NCBI GenBank assembly: GCA_002898295.1
Contig: BEHX01000001.1
Coordinates: forward strand, 1-64,000
Direction of reading: 5' to 3'
DNA from: a bacterium HR21
Lineage (GTDB): Bacteria; Bacteroidota; Ignavibacteria; Kapaibacteriales; HRBIN21
DNA: 64,000 bases
The notes under the pieces are model-generated. The model saw only the letters and a list, made by a program, of their open reading frames with translations, ran no database searches and was not told where the DNA came from. Of this stretch, positions 45,759 through 53,873 are shown in pieces (the first letter of the stretch is position 1; every line of letters starts with the position of its first letter). The position numbers were made by a program, and so were the translations under genes.

Positions 45759-46916
45759 ATGGATCTGTTTGGACAGCGGGAGTTGATGGAGCTGGTGGAC
45801 TATGGGATTGAGCCGCCGTGCCTTTCGCTCTACCTGCCGATGGAGAGAGTGACATCGGAGGCGCATCAGAATCCGGTGCGTTTCCGCAACGCGCTCCGCC
45901 GTGCCCACGAGGAGCTGGTCCGCTGGGGAGCCAGCCCAGGAGTAGTGCACGAGATGTTGGCTCCGTTTGAGGAACTGCTAGAGCGGGAAGTGTACTGGCT
46001 CTACCAGAGTGATGGTCTGGCAGTCTTTGCTGCTCCGGGCTATGCGCGGACATACCGCTTGCCGTACCGCTTCCCGGAAGAGGTAGCTGTCGGGGAACGC
46101 TTCCTCGTTACTCCGCTGCTCCCGCTGCTTATTGGCAATGCGCAGTTCTTGGTGCTGGCTCTGGAGAAGTACCGGGTGCGCCTCTACGGCGGTGGACCCT
46201 CCGGTCTGACGGAGCTGGAGCGGGAACGGCTCCCGTTGGACCTCTGGAAGGCGCTGCAGGTGGATATCCCGGAACCTGTCGTCCAGTACCGAACGGGGCT
46301 GCGTCTGGGACCGGGTCGGACGCATATGGCTACGCACGGGCACGGCTACGGACGCGAGGACCTCAAGCGCCTCATGGCAGAATACTACCGCATGGTTGAC
46401 CGCGCCCTGCTTCCCTTGGGGAATGAACGGCAGCTGCCTCTGGTGCTGGTGGGTGTGGAGTACGAAGTGGCGATCTATCGTGAAGTGAGCCACTACCCGG
46501 TGCTGCTGCCGGAGTTCGTTGCGGGCAGTCCGGAATCCTATAGCCTCCACGAGCTCCATGCCCGGGCGCAGGAGATCGTGCGTCGCTGGACTGATACACG
46601 GCGACAGCACTGGCTCGAGCGCTTCTGGAGCCTCTACGGGAAGAGCCCGAAAGCGACCGACGAGGTGACCACCATTGTCTGGTCCGCGTACGAAGGGCGG
46701 ATCGAAGCCCTCTTCGTGCGCCCAGAAGCAGAGCTCTGGGGTATTGTTGACCATGCAAACCGCTCCGTGGAATTTGTCGAGCCGGGCACCCCGAAGGCGG
46801 TCAGACTCCTCAACGAAGCCGTTGCGCACACCTTTATCAGGCGAGGACATGTCTTCGCTCTGCTCGGCGATGAGCTCCCGGCAGAGACTGCTATGGCGGC
46901 TGTCCTGCGCTACTGA
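45759..46916 (+). CDS. baeRF family 3 protein (bacterial/archaeal eRF1-like)
   Basis: 385-residue cytoplasmic protein. The N-terminus (LSLYLPMERVTSEAHQNPVRFRNALRRAHEEL) and the C-terminal block (RIEALFVRPEAELWGIVDHANRSVEF...GHVFALLGDELPAETAMAAVLRY) match my memory of the bacterial-archaeal eRF1-like family 3 described by Burroughs and Aravind. These have peptide-release-factor-like domains and are proposed to act on stalled or hibernating ribosomes. The biochemical role is unproven. It is the last gene of the lipid A operon, 3 nt after lpxA, an unexpected place for a ribosome-linked protein. Its 3' end overlaps tsaD by 7 nt. Confidence 0.78.
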   Translation: MDLFGQRELMELVDYGIEPPCLSLYLPMERVTSEAHQNPVRFRNALRRAHEELVRWGASPGVVHEMLAPFEELLEREVYWLYQSDGLAVFAAPGYARTYRLPYRFPEEVAVGERFLVTPLLPLLIGNAQFLVLALEKYRVRLYGGGPSGLTELERERLPLDLWKALQVDIPEPVVQYRTGLRLGPGRTHMATHGHGYGREDLKRLMAEYYRMVDRALLPLGNERQLPLVLVGVEYEVAIYREVSHYPVLLPEFVAGSPESYSLHELHARAQEIVRRWTDTRRQHWLERFWSLYGKSPKATDEVTTIVWSAYEGRIEALFVRPEAELWGIVDHANRSVEFVEPGTPKAVRLLNEAVAHTFIRRGHVFALLGDELPAETAMAAVLRY

Positions 46917-47980
46917 AGCAGCCGGAGTGCTGCGTGCGGCGTCCGCTTCTGTGGCGAGCGGAGCGGGAGAGGGGATGCGGTGAAGGTGAGCTGACGGAAG
47001 TGCTGCGGACCGAGGCGGCAGAGCTTCTCGTGAGCAACCAGCCCGATCATCGCCGCGTTGTCCAGGCAGTAGCTCAGCCGAGGCAGGACAAGCCGGAATC
47101 CACGCCGCTGTGCGGCTCTCTGGAACGCTTCTCGCAGGGCGGAGTTGGCAGCTACACCGCCGGCAACGACGACGGTCTGCGCCCGGCACTGCCGCACTGC
47201 CCGGAGCGTCTTCCGAAGCAGCACCTCGACGATGGCTGCCTGGACCGAGGCACACAGATCGGGCAAGACCTCGGGAGGAACCCCATCGGGGAAGAGGCGT
47301 GTGAGGAGGCTGCGGACACTCGTTTTGATCCCGCTGAAACTGAAGTCGAACGTCGGGTCTTGCAGCAGTGGGCGGGGAATGGCGAACGCGTGGGGATTGC
47401 CCTGGCGTGCCAGCCGGTCAATAGCAGGACCGCCAGGATAGCCCAGCCCGAGCAGGGAAGCAACCTTGTCGAAAGCCTCCCCGGCAGCGTCATCGCGGGT
47501 GGAACCCAAGAGCCGAAGGCGCCCAACATCCTCTACCCAGAACAGCGCCGTATGCCCGCCACTGACCACCAGTGCCAGAAAGGGGAAGGAGAGTTCGGGG
47601 TCTTCCAGGAGTCCGGAGAAGATGTGCCCTTCGAGATGGTTGACCGGCACAATCGGGAGCCGGAGCCGAATGGCAAGCCCTTTGGCGAAGTTGACCCCCA
47701 CGAGCAATGAGCCAATCAGTCCCGGATGCGTTGTGACAGCCAGGGCATCGAGGTCCTTTTCCTCAACAGCTGCTTCTGCCAGAGCCTGGCGCACAATAGG
47801 GAGGATGAGCTGCACGTGTGCCCGCGAAGCCAGCTCGGGCACAACACCGCCGTAGGCACGGTGGACACTCTGCGAGTGCAGTACGTTGCTCAGCACGCTG
47901 CGACCTCGGACAACCGCGGCGGCTGTTTCATCGCACGAGGTCTCGATTGCCAGGAGCGTATAAGGGGCAGCAGCGCTCAT
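46910..47980 (-). CDS. tsaD: tRNA threonylcarbamoyladenosine (t6A37) transferase TsaD
   Basis: 356-residue ASKHA-fold enzyme that transfers threonylcarbamoyl from the TsaC/TsaC2 product to A37 of ANN-decoding tRNAs, with TsaB and TsaE. The iron-binding HxxxH is in VNHLEGHIFSG. VVSGGHTALF, STRDDAAGEAFDKVA and the C-terminal GGVAANSALRE motif complete the active site. The start at 47980 overlaps the cinA TGA (ATGA); a longer frame to 48016 lies inside cinA. Its end overlaps the convergent baeRF3 gene by 7 nt. Confidence 0.96.
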   Translation of the reverse strand: MSAAAPYTLLAIETSCDETAAAVVRGRSVLSNVLHSQSVHRAYGGVVPELASRAHVQLILPIVRQALAEAAVEEKDLDALAVTTHPGLIGSLLVGVNFAKGLAIRLRLPIVPVNHLEGHIFSGLLEDPELSFPFLALVVSGGHTALFWVEDVGRLRLLGSTRDDAAGEAFDKVASLLGLGYPGGPAIDRLARQGNPHAFAIPRPLLQDPTFDFSFSGIKTSVRSLLTRLFPDGVPPEVLPDLCASVQAAIVEVLLRKTLRAVRQCRAQTVVVAGGVAANSALREAFQRAAQRRGFRLVLPRLSYCLDNAAMIGLVAHEKLCRLGPQHFRQLTFTASPLPLRSPQKRTPHAALRLLQ

Positions 47981-49239
47981 TGCGGCTCCATCCCCTTCAT
48001 GAGGCGGTACAACCATGTCAGGGCAGCAGCAACAGCGCGGTGGCGGTTAGCTGCTCGGTCGGTTCCGAAGACAAAGTGGCGGGCTTCGACGCGCTGCGGG
48101 GTTGCCAGCCCAATCCAGACCGTCCCGACGGGCTTCTGCGGGGTGCCACCACCGGGACCGGCAATGCCCGTGATGCCAATGCCGTACGTCGCCCCGAATG
48201 CGTGGCGGACATTCTGCGCCAGCAGTTCGGCAACCTCGCGGCTGACAGCGCCGACGCGGCGCAGGAGCTCTTCGGGCACGCGGAGGAAAGTGGTCTTGGC
48301 GGCGTTGCTGTAGACAATGTGTCCGCCGAGGAAGTAGTCGGAGCTGCCTGGGATCTCTGTCAGGGTTGCCCCGAGCAGCCCGCCGGTACAGGATTCTGCA
48401 ACAGCCAGTGTTTCCCCGCGCTGGCGGAGTAGCTCGCCGACTGCCTGGCTGAGGCTGATGTCCCCTTCCCCGATGACATACGGAGCGATGCGCTCCAGAA
48501 GGCGTTTCCGCGCTTGTTCCACGAGCTGTTCGGCGGCATCCCACGAGGGAGCGTGGACAGTGAGCCGGAGGCGTACACCCCAGACCGAGGGCAAGAACGC
48601 CAGCTCTACACCGTCGGGCAGCACTGATGCTGGCTCCCCGAGGAGGTCTGCCAGGTGGGCTTCAGCAATGCCAGCGGTGACAAGCGTCCGAAAGGTCACA
48701 ACGCTGCCACCGAGCTGCTGCCGAAAGCGGCGGAGGTGGTCCCACGCTGCTGTTGTCACAATTGCCTGCATTTCTGCGGGCACCCCGGGCAGTGCCAGGA
48801 GGGCTTTGCCGTCGCGCTCAATCCAGATGCCGGGTGCTTGTCCGACGGGATTCCGCAGCGGGAGAGCAGAAGCAGGCACGAGGGCTTGCCGGAGTACCCG
48901 CTCAGAGAGTGGAATGCCGCGGTGGTGTGCCTGTTCCTGGAGCCACTGCCGGACGAGTGGATGCTCCTGGAGCTCTTCGCCGAAGAACTGGGCGAGCGCC
49001 TCCGCAGTTCGGTCGTCGTGAGTCGGACCAAGTCCTCCGGTGGTCAGCACCAGCGCTGCAATCTTCCAGAGCCGGTGGAGCTCCTCCAGGATGTCCTCCA
49101 GCTGGTCGCCAACCACGGCATGGCGGACGACTCGGAAACCGAGCTCCCCACAGCGCTGGGCTAACCACGCGGCGTTCGTGTTGGTCACTTGTCCGATACA
49201 GAGCTCGTCCCCAATAGCCAGAAGAGCAGCAGTTGCCAT
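47977..49239 (-). CDS. cinA: CinA-family protein: N-terminal MoaB-like domain plus nicotinamide-nucleotide amidase
   Basis: 420-residue two-domain protein. Residues ~1-170 are the molybdopterin-binding-like CinA domain, with IGDELCIGQVTNTNAAWLA and TTGGLGPTHDDRTAEAL. Residues ~255-415 are the PncC amidase, with ESCTGGLLGA, YSNAAKTTFL and GITGIAGPGGGTPQKPVGTVW. Together they recycle damaged or deamidated NAD by hydrolysing NMN to NaMN; the N domain of such fusions has ADP-ribose/NADH-hydrate-type pyrophosphatase activity in characterised members. Coupled to tsaD by ATGA. Confidence 0.93.
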   Translation of the reverse strand: MATAALLAIGDELCIGQVTNTNAAWLAQRCGELGFRVVRHAVVGDQLEDILEELHRLWKIAALVLTTGGLGPTHDDRTAEALAQFFGEELQEHPLVRQWLQEQAHHRGIPLSERVLRQALVPASALPLRNPVGQAPGIWIERDGKALLALPGVPAEMQAIVTTAAWDHLRRFRQQLGGSVVTFRTLVTAGIAEAHLADLLGEPASVLPDGVELAFLPSVWGVRLRLTVHAPSWDAAEQLVEQARKRLLERIAPYVIGEGDISLSQAVGELLRQRGETLAVAESCTGGLLGATLTEIPGSSDYFLGGHIVYSNAAKTTFLRVPEELLRRVGAVSREVAELLAQNVRHAFGATYGIGITGIAGPGGGTPQKPVGTVWIGLATPQRVEARHFVFGTDRAANRHRAVAAALTWLYRLMKGMEPQ

Positions 49240-49359
49240 GACGAGGGCTTCGCTTTGTCGGCGTTCCTATGGACGATTTCGCACGCGACCGCAGTACGGC
49301 AAGACACTTGGGGGTGGCGATTGTTCGTCGCAGCTCCCCGGCACAGGCAGGAGCACCCG

Positions 49360-49647
49360 ATGGGCTGCGAACGCTTCCTGGCAGCGGGTCTGGCAATCAG
49401 CGTGGTGGGGGCGCTGCTCCTGCAGGCAGGACACCATCACAGCGAGGCTTTTTCCCCACGAGTTGAGGCGAGCTGCTGGGTCTGTGTCGCAGGTCCGCTG
49501 GTCTCAGAGGTTCCTCCGCCACCGCCTGGAGATCCTCCCAGAGGAGTCGTGCAGGTAGTCGGGGAGCTACCGTTCATCACCAGGTCTGTGCTTGTCCATC
49601 CTGTCATCTGCTGGCGAGCGCCACCGGGAACAGACTACCCAGTGTGA
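49360..49647 (+). CDS. Small exported His/Cys protein upstream of a TonB receptor
   Basis: 95-residue unrecognised protein. A signal peptide or single membrane helix covers ~5-23 (FLAAGLAISVVGALLLQAG). HHH at 25-27 follows at once, then SCWVC (C39, C42), a six-residue Pro-rich hinge and C84. The His/Cys pattern immediately after an export signal suggests metal binding in the periplasm, by analogy with small proteins beside metal-type TonB receptors; this is inference. The start at 49360 is chosen because the signal sequence begins there; the frame is open to 49189 over cinA. It ends 66 nt before the receptor. Confidence 0.55.
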   Translation: MGCERFLAAGLAISVVGALLLQAGHHHSEAFSPRVEASCWVCVAGPLVSEVPPPPPGDPPRGVVQVVGELPFITRSVLVHPVICWRAPPGTDYPV

Positions 49648-49713
49648 TAGGGCGTGGGGCAGGCGGGGTGTGCCCGCCGCGTGGTGGTCTGTTCCACAAG
49701 GTCGGTTACTGCC

Positions 49714-52005
49714 ATGGGGATGCACGTGCTGGTAGTGCTGTGTGCGGGTCTCTCCGCTGCGATGGCGTTGCCACGGCTGGAGGTGCGGCTCAGCGATAGC
49801 GCAGGGACGCCGATTCCAGGCGCGCGGCTGCTGCTGGAGCCGCTCCATCAGGGAGCTATCACCAACCGGGACGGACACGCCCTCTTTCGCGAGCTCCCAG
49901 TGGGTGAGTATCGGCTTACGGTTCGTGCCCTCGGCTATGGGCCGGCAGAGTATGTAGTGCACCTTCGACGTGATACAGTGCTGCAGCTTGTGCTTGCTCC
50001 CGGGGCAGTTGCTCTGCCCGAGGTTGCTGTCGAGGGGAACCGGATCTCTGGGGAGCCAACGCTGAGTATTAGTCCCCCGCTGTTCCTCGCACCTCGGGAA
50101 GTGGATGTTCACCGCGGGCAGACCTTGGGCGAACTTCTCCGGCAGCTGCCAGGGCTGAGCACACTCAGCACAGGTCCGGCAATAGCCAAGCCAGTTCTCC
50201 GCGGGATGACGGGCGAACGCCTGCTTGTCCTTACCGATAAGCTCCCGCTCTATGGGCAGGTCTGGGGTGCAGAACACGCACCAGAGCTGGACCCGCTTGT
50301 GGTAGAGGCGCTGCAGGTGTTGCGCGGAACAGCAGCCGTTGAGTACGGTAGCGACGCGCTGGCAGGAGCCATCCGTGTGATTCCCAAACCGCTCTCAATG
50401 CAACCCGGGCTGCGGGGTGAACTCCGGGCAGAAGGGATTTCGGTCAATCGCCAAGGGGCGCTGGGACTGTGGCTCGAAGGTGCCCGGGGGAAGTGGGGGT
50501 GGCAGATGGTTCTCAGCGCTCGGAAAGCCGCCGATGTGGAAACCCCTCAGGGGCTATTGGCCAACACGGCGTTTGACCAATACAGTGCTGCCCTCAGGCT
50601 CCAGCATCAGCTTGGGGTGCACACGCTCTTGCGCGGCAGACTCCAGCTCTATGATGCCCGACTGGGGATTTTCGCCGGCATGCACCTGGGCAATCTCTCG
50701 GACCTGGAACGGGCGCTCCGGGCAGGGCGTCCTCTGGTCCAGCGTCCGCGCAGTTACGCGATTGAGCCACCGTACCAGCGTGTCCGGCATCGCTTGCTGG
50801 AGCTCACCGCCGAGCAGGAACTTCCTTCCGAGCGGCGGTGGGAACTGGTGATGGGATGGCAGCAAAGCTGGCGCCAGGAGTACGATGCCCACCGCTTCTG
50901 GAATGACTCTCTGCAGGCACTCTTCGGTGCACGCCCGGCGTACGATGTGACCTTGACCACGTGGAGCCTCCGCTCCGAACTGGAGCAGCCCGGGCTGTTC
51001 AGCGGACGCCTCCACGCGGTCGTTGATCTGCGCCGTCAGGGGAACGTCTCGGAGGGAGTGCAGCGGTTCGTACCGAACTTCCTCTCGTATCTGCTCGGTG
51101 GGGCGCTCTGGCAGGAGTGGTTCTGGGGAAGGTGGCGTGCGGTTGTTGGGCTCCGGGGTGATGGGATCTGGCTCTCGGTCTGGCGCTCCGTGGCGCAGAG
51201 CTGGCGCAAGAGCTCGTACCGCTGGAGTGGTGGGGCGGCGATGGTCTCGCTGCAGCGGAAGTGGTTGCGGTGGGATGCCCGCGCTGGGATTGCCACGGGC
51301 TGGCGCCCGCCGACAGTGGTTGAGCTTTACGCCAACGGTGTCCACCACGGCGCGGCGATCTTCGAAGTGGGCGATTCCACCCTTCCTCCAGAGCGCCTCT
51401 GGATGGCAGAGCTCGGGCTGAGTGCCCACAGCTCCCGGTGGCACGGGGATGCAGCAGCCTTCCTCTACTGGTTCCCCCGCTTCTTGGGGAGCTTTCCCGC
51501 AGGAGAGCTTATCCTGACTGTCCGAGGAGCCTTTCCGCTGTTCCGCTACCGTGCTGTCCCGGCTGTGCTGACCGGGGTAGAGGCAAACCTGCAGGGGGAA
51601 CTTCTGCCGTGGCTTCGGCTCGAGGGACAGGCAACGGTGCTGCGCGGCTGGGAGGCAGAGGATGGCACTTCTCTCTATGGCATCCCGCCGGCACAGCTCC
51701 GCCTGCGTGTCCATGCCCACGGACCCTCTGTGAGTCTGCTCCATCTGCCCTTTGCCGAGCTGACCATGACGGCGGTGGCTCCCGCCGCAACGGCTCCGCA
51801 CGACTATGCACCAGCGCCCCCGGGCTACCTCCTCTGGGATGCAGCGCTGGGAGGTACCATCCCGCTTGGCGTGACAGAGCTCATGCTCGTACTTGAAGCT
51901 CAGAATCTCTTCAACCGTGCCTACCACAGTGCGATGAGCCGCCTGCGCTACTTTGCAGCTGAGCCGGGACGCTCCATCAGCGTGCGGCTCAGTTGGCGAT
52001 GGTAA
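49714..52005 (+). CDS. TonB-dependent outer-membrane receptor
   Basis: 763 residues from the ATG at 49714. A signal peptide (~1-20) leads into a carboxypeptidase-regulatory-like domain (~22-100: AGTPIPGARLLLEPLHQGAITNRDGHALFRELPVGEYRLTVRALGY), as in many Bacteroidota receptors. The plug follows (~120-230: ELLRQLPGLSTLS, LRGMTGERLLVLTDKLPLYGQVWG, LRGTAAVEYGSDALAGAIRV). A 22-strand barrel ends with NLFNRAYHSAMSRLRYFAAEPGRSISVRLSW. It is short enough to be a siderophore or metal-type receptor rather than a SusC-type polysaccharide receptor. The small His/Cys protein before and the lipoprotein after it may be partners; zinc or copper uptake is a guess. Confidence 0.92.
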   Translation: MGMHVLVVLCAGLSAAMALPRLEVRLSDSAGTPIPGARLLLEPLHQGAITNRDGHALFRELPVGEYRLTVRALGYGPAEYVVHLRRDTVLQLVLAPGAVALPEVAVEGNRISGEPTLSISPPLFLAPREVDVHRGQTLGELLRQLPGLSTLSTGPAIAKPVLRGMTGERLLVLTDKLPLYGQVWGAEHAPELDPLVVEALQVLRGTAAVEYGSDALAGAIRVIPKPLSMQPGLRGELRAEGISVNRQGALGLWLEGARGKWGWQMVLSARKAADVETPQGLLANTAFDQYSAALRLQHQLGVHTLLRGRLQLYDARLGIFAGMHLGNLSDLERALRAGRPLVQRPRSYAIEPPYQRVRHRLLELTAEQELPSERRWELVMGWQQSWRQEYDAHRFWNDSLQALFGARPAYDVTLTTWSLRSELEQPGLFSGRLHAVVDLRRQGNVSEGVQRFVPNFLSYLLGGALWQEWFWGRWRAVVGLRGDGIWLSVWRSVAQSWRKSSYRWSGGAAMVSLQRKWLRWDARAGIATGWRPPTVVELYANGVHHGAAIFEVGDSTLPPERLWMAELGLSAHSSRWHGDAAAFLYWFPRFLGSFPAGELILTVRGAFPLFRYRAVPAVLTGVEANLQGELLPWLRLEGQATVLRGWEAEDGTSLYGIPPAQLRLRVHAHGPSVSLLHLPFAELTMTAVAPAATAPHDYAPAPPGYLLWDAALGGTIPLGVTELMLVLEAQNLFNRAYHSAMSRLRYFAAEPGRSISVRLSWRW

Positions 52006-52038
52006 GGTCGATGTGTCACAAGCAACCCGGAACGTGCT

Positions 52039-52620
52039 ATGCGCTTCCAGAAGCTCAATGCTGGTCTGCTGCCTGCCGTGGTGGTGTTCTGGGGTGTGCT
52101 CGCAGGCTGTGAGAAGAACCCGGCAGAGGCGCAGCCGGAAAACCCCCAGGAGCTGATCACAACGGTGCTTGTCCGCGTCTGGGACGAACCCGATTCGGTG
52201 CACACCCATACCTTTGCCTTCCGTGACCTCGATGGTCCGGGTGGGCAGCCGCCGCTGGTGGACACACTCCACTTCCACGGACACGCCCAGAGCTGGCGGC
52301 TGAGTCTGGAATTCCTCAACGAGGCGAAGGAGCCGACCGATACTCTCACAGCGGAGATTCGCCGGGAGGCGGAGGCACACCAGGTCTTCTATGAGCTCTC
52401 CCCGGAGTTGCAGTCGTCCGTGCGCATTGAGCGGCTCGACCGGGACCGCAACGGGCTCCCTCTCGGGCTGCAGGCGCGGGTGACGCTTCAGGGGTACGAG
52501 GAACGGCATGGCTCGCTGCGCATCCGTCTCTTCCACTACGATGCCGAGCCGAAGACTGAACAGCCGGGTGGGGAGACCGATGTGGATGTGACCTTCCCCG
52601 TGCATATCATGCCTGACTGA
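52039..52620 (+). CDS. Lipoprotein of the TonB-receptor unit
   Basis: 193 residues with a lipobox (VLAGC, lipidated C24). The mature part is all-beta in pattern. Its core (ELITTVLVRVWDEPD, FRDLDGPGGQPPLVDTLHFHG, LEFLNEAKEPTDTLTAEI, EAEAHQVFYEL) resembles, from memory, a recurrent Bacteroidota lipoprotein found next to TonB receptors. I know no function for it. The receptor ends 33 nt upstream, so the two are cotranscribed. A surface substrate-capture role, like SusD for SusC, would be an analogy only. Confidence 0.72.
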   Translation: MRFQKLNAGLLPAVVVFWGVLAGCEKNPAEAQPENPQELITTVLVRVWDEPDSVHTHTFAFRDLDGPGGQPPLVDTLHFHGHAQSWRLSLEFLNEAKEPTDTLTAEIRREAEAHQVFYELSPELQSSVRIERLDRDRNGLPLGLQARVTLQGYEERHGSLRIRLFHYDAEPKTEQPGGETDVDVTFPVHIMPD

Positions 52621-52685
52621 GGCTCACAAGCAGCCTGGATTGCTCGTCCTTGTGCCGTGTCCCCGAGTAGCGCCAGGGTCGGGCG

Positions 52686-53873
52686 ATGGACATCCAGGGC
52701 GAGCGTGCAGGGAGCACATGCCCGCATTTTGGCGATTGCGGCGGCTGCCTCTGGCAGGATGTCCCCTATGAGGAGCAGCTCCGCCGCAAGGAGCAGTCCG
52801 TGCAGCGCATTTTCCAGGAGGCGGGCATGGAAGTTCGGTGCCAGGAGCCTATCCTGCCCTCTCCGCAGCCGTTCCAGTATCGGAACAAGATGGAGTTTAC
52901 CGCTGTGCCCGACCCTGACCGAGGGCTTGTTCTGGGACTCCATCGGCGTGGGCGCTTCGATGCCGTCGTTGACATCTACGAATGCTGGCTGCCTCCGGCA
53001 GAGGCGAATCCCATCGTAGAGAGCATTCGGCAGGTGGCGCGTCGATATGGCATCCGAGCCTACGACTACGTCCAGCACACGGGATTCCTGCGCAACGTGG
53101 TGCTGCGCTTTGCAAACCCGCCGGAACAGTGGATGGTCCTGCTGGTGACAACGACACCGACCCAGCCGCCGGAGGAGGCGTTCCTGCGCGAGCTTGCTGA
53201 GCGTCTCCCAGCGTTGTTCCCCACAGTGCGTACGGTCGCACAGGTGATCAACGACACGTGGTCGCCCGTCTCCGTCGGGGAGCTGCGCGTGCTTTTCGGC
53301 GATGGGGTCATAGAGCAGAGCCTCTGCGGCATGCGCTTTCGCATCTCGCCGTTTGCTTTCTTCCAGGTCAATTGGGTGCAACTGGAGCGCTTCTTCGGGC
53401 GGATTCTGGAGCTGGCGCAGCCCCAGCCGACGGACATTGTCTGGGATCTCTACTGCGGCACCGGCAGCATCGCGCTTGTCCTGGCATGCCATGTGCGGCA
53501 CGTCTATGCGGCAGAGCTAGTGACCTCCGCACTTGAGGATGCTCGCCGGAACGCTGCTATGAACGGGGTGGAGAACGTGAGCTGGTTTGCTCTCGATTTA
53601 CACCGTCCAGCGGCGCGGCAGACGCTGGATGCGCTCCCACAGCCCGATTTGCTCGTCGTTGACCCGCCCCGGGCGGGCATTCATTGGCGCCTGTTGCAAT
53701 ACCTGCTTGAGCGTCCGGCGCAGCGGATGCTCTACGTCAGCTGCAATCCGTTGACGCAGGTACGGGATCTGAAGCGTCTGCTGCAGCTCTATGAGCTGGA
53801 GCGTCTACAGCCGGTCGATCTCTTCCCGCAGACACCCCATGTCGAGGTGATTGCGTGCCTGCGGCGGCGTTAG
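52686..53873 (+). CDS. rlmD: 23S rRNA (uracil) C5-methyltransferase, RlmD/RumA family
   Basis: 395-residue SAM-dependent RNA methyltransferase. The N-terminal [4Fe-4S] site of this family has C12, C18, C21 (CPHFGDCGGC) and C100 (YECW). The SAM-binding motif is DLYCGTGSIAL. VDPPRAGIH and the catalytic Cys in YVSCNPLTQVRDLKRL are intact. There is no TRAM domain in front. It would methylate one U (for example U1939) of 23S rRNA; the exact site is not decided by sequence. It lies 65 nt after the lipoprotein gene and overlaps the convergent carboxylase gene by 4 nt. Confidence 0.9.
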   Translation: MDIQGERAGSTCPHFGDCGGCLWQDVPYEEQLRRKEQSVQRIFQEAGMEVRCQEPILPSPQPFQYRNKMEFTAVPDPDRGLVLGLHRRGRFDAVVDIYECWLPPAEANPIVESIRQVARRYGIRAYDYVQHTGFLRNVVLRFANPPEQWMVLLVTTTPTQPPEEAFLRELAERLPALFPTVRTVAQVINDTWSPVSVGELRVLFGDGVIEQSLCGMRFRISPFAFFQVNWVQLERFFGRILELAQPQPTDIVWDLYCGTGSIALVLACHVRHVYAAELVTSALEDARRNAAMNGVENVSWFALDLHRPAARQTLDALPQPDLLVVDPPRAGIHWRLLQYLLERPAQRMLYVSCNPLTQVRDLKRLLQLYELERLQPVDLFPQTPHVEVIACLRRR

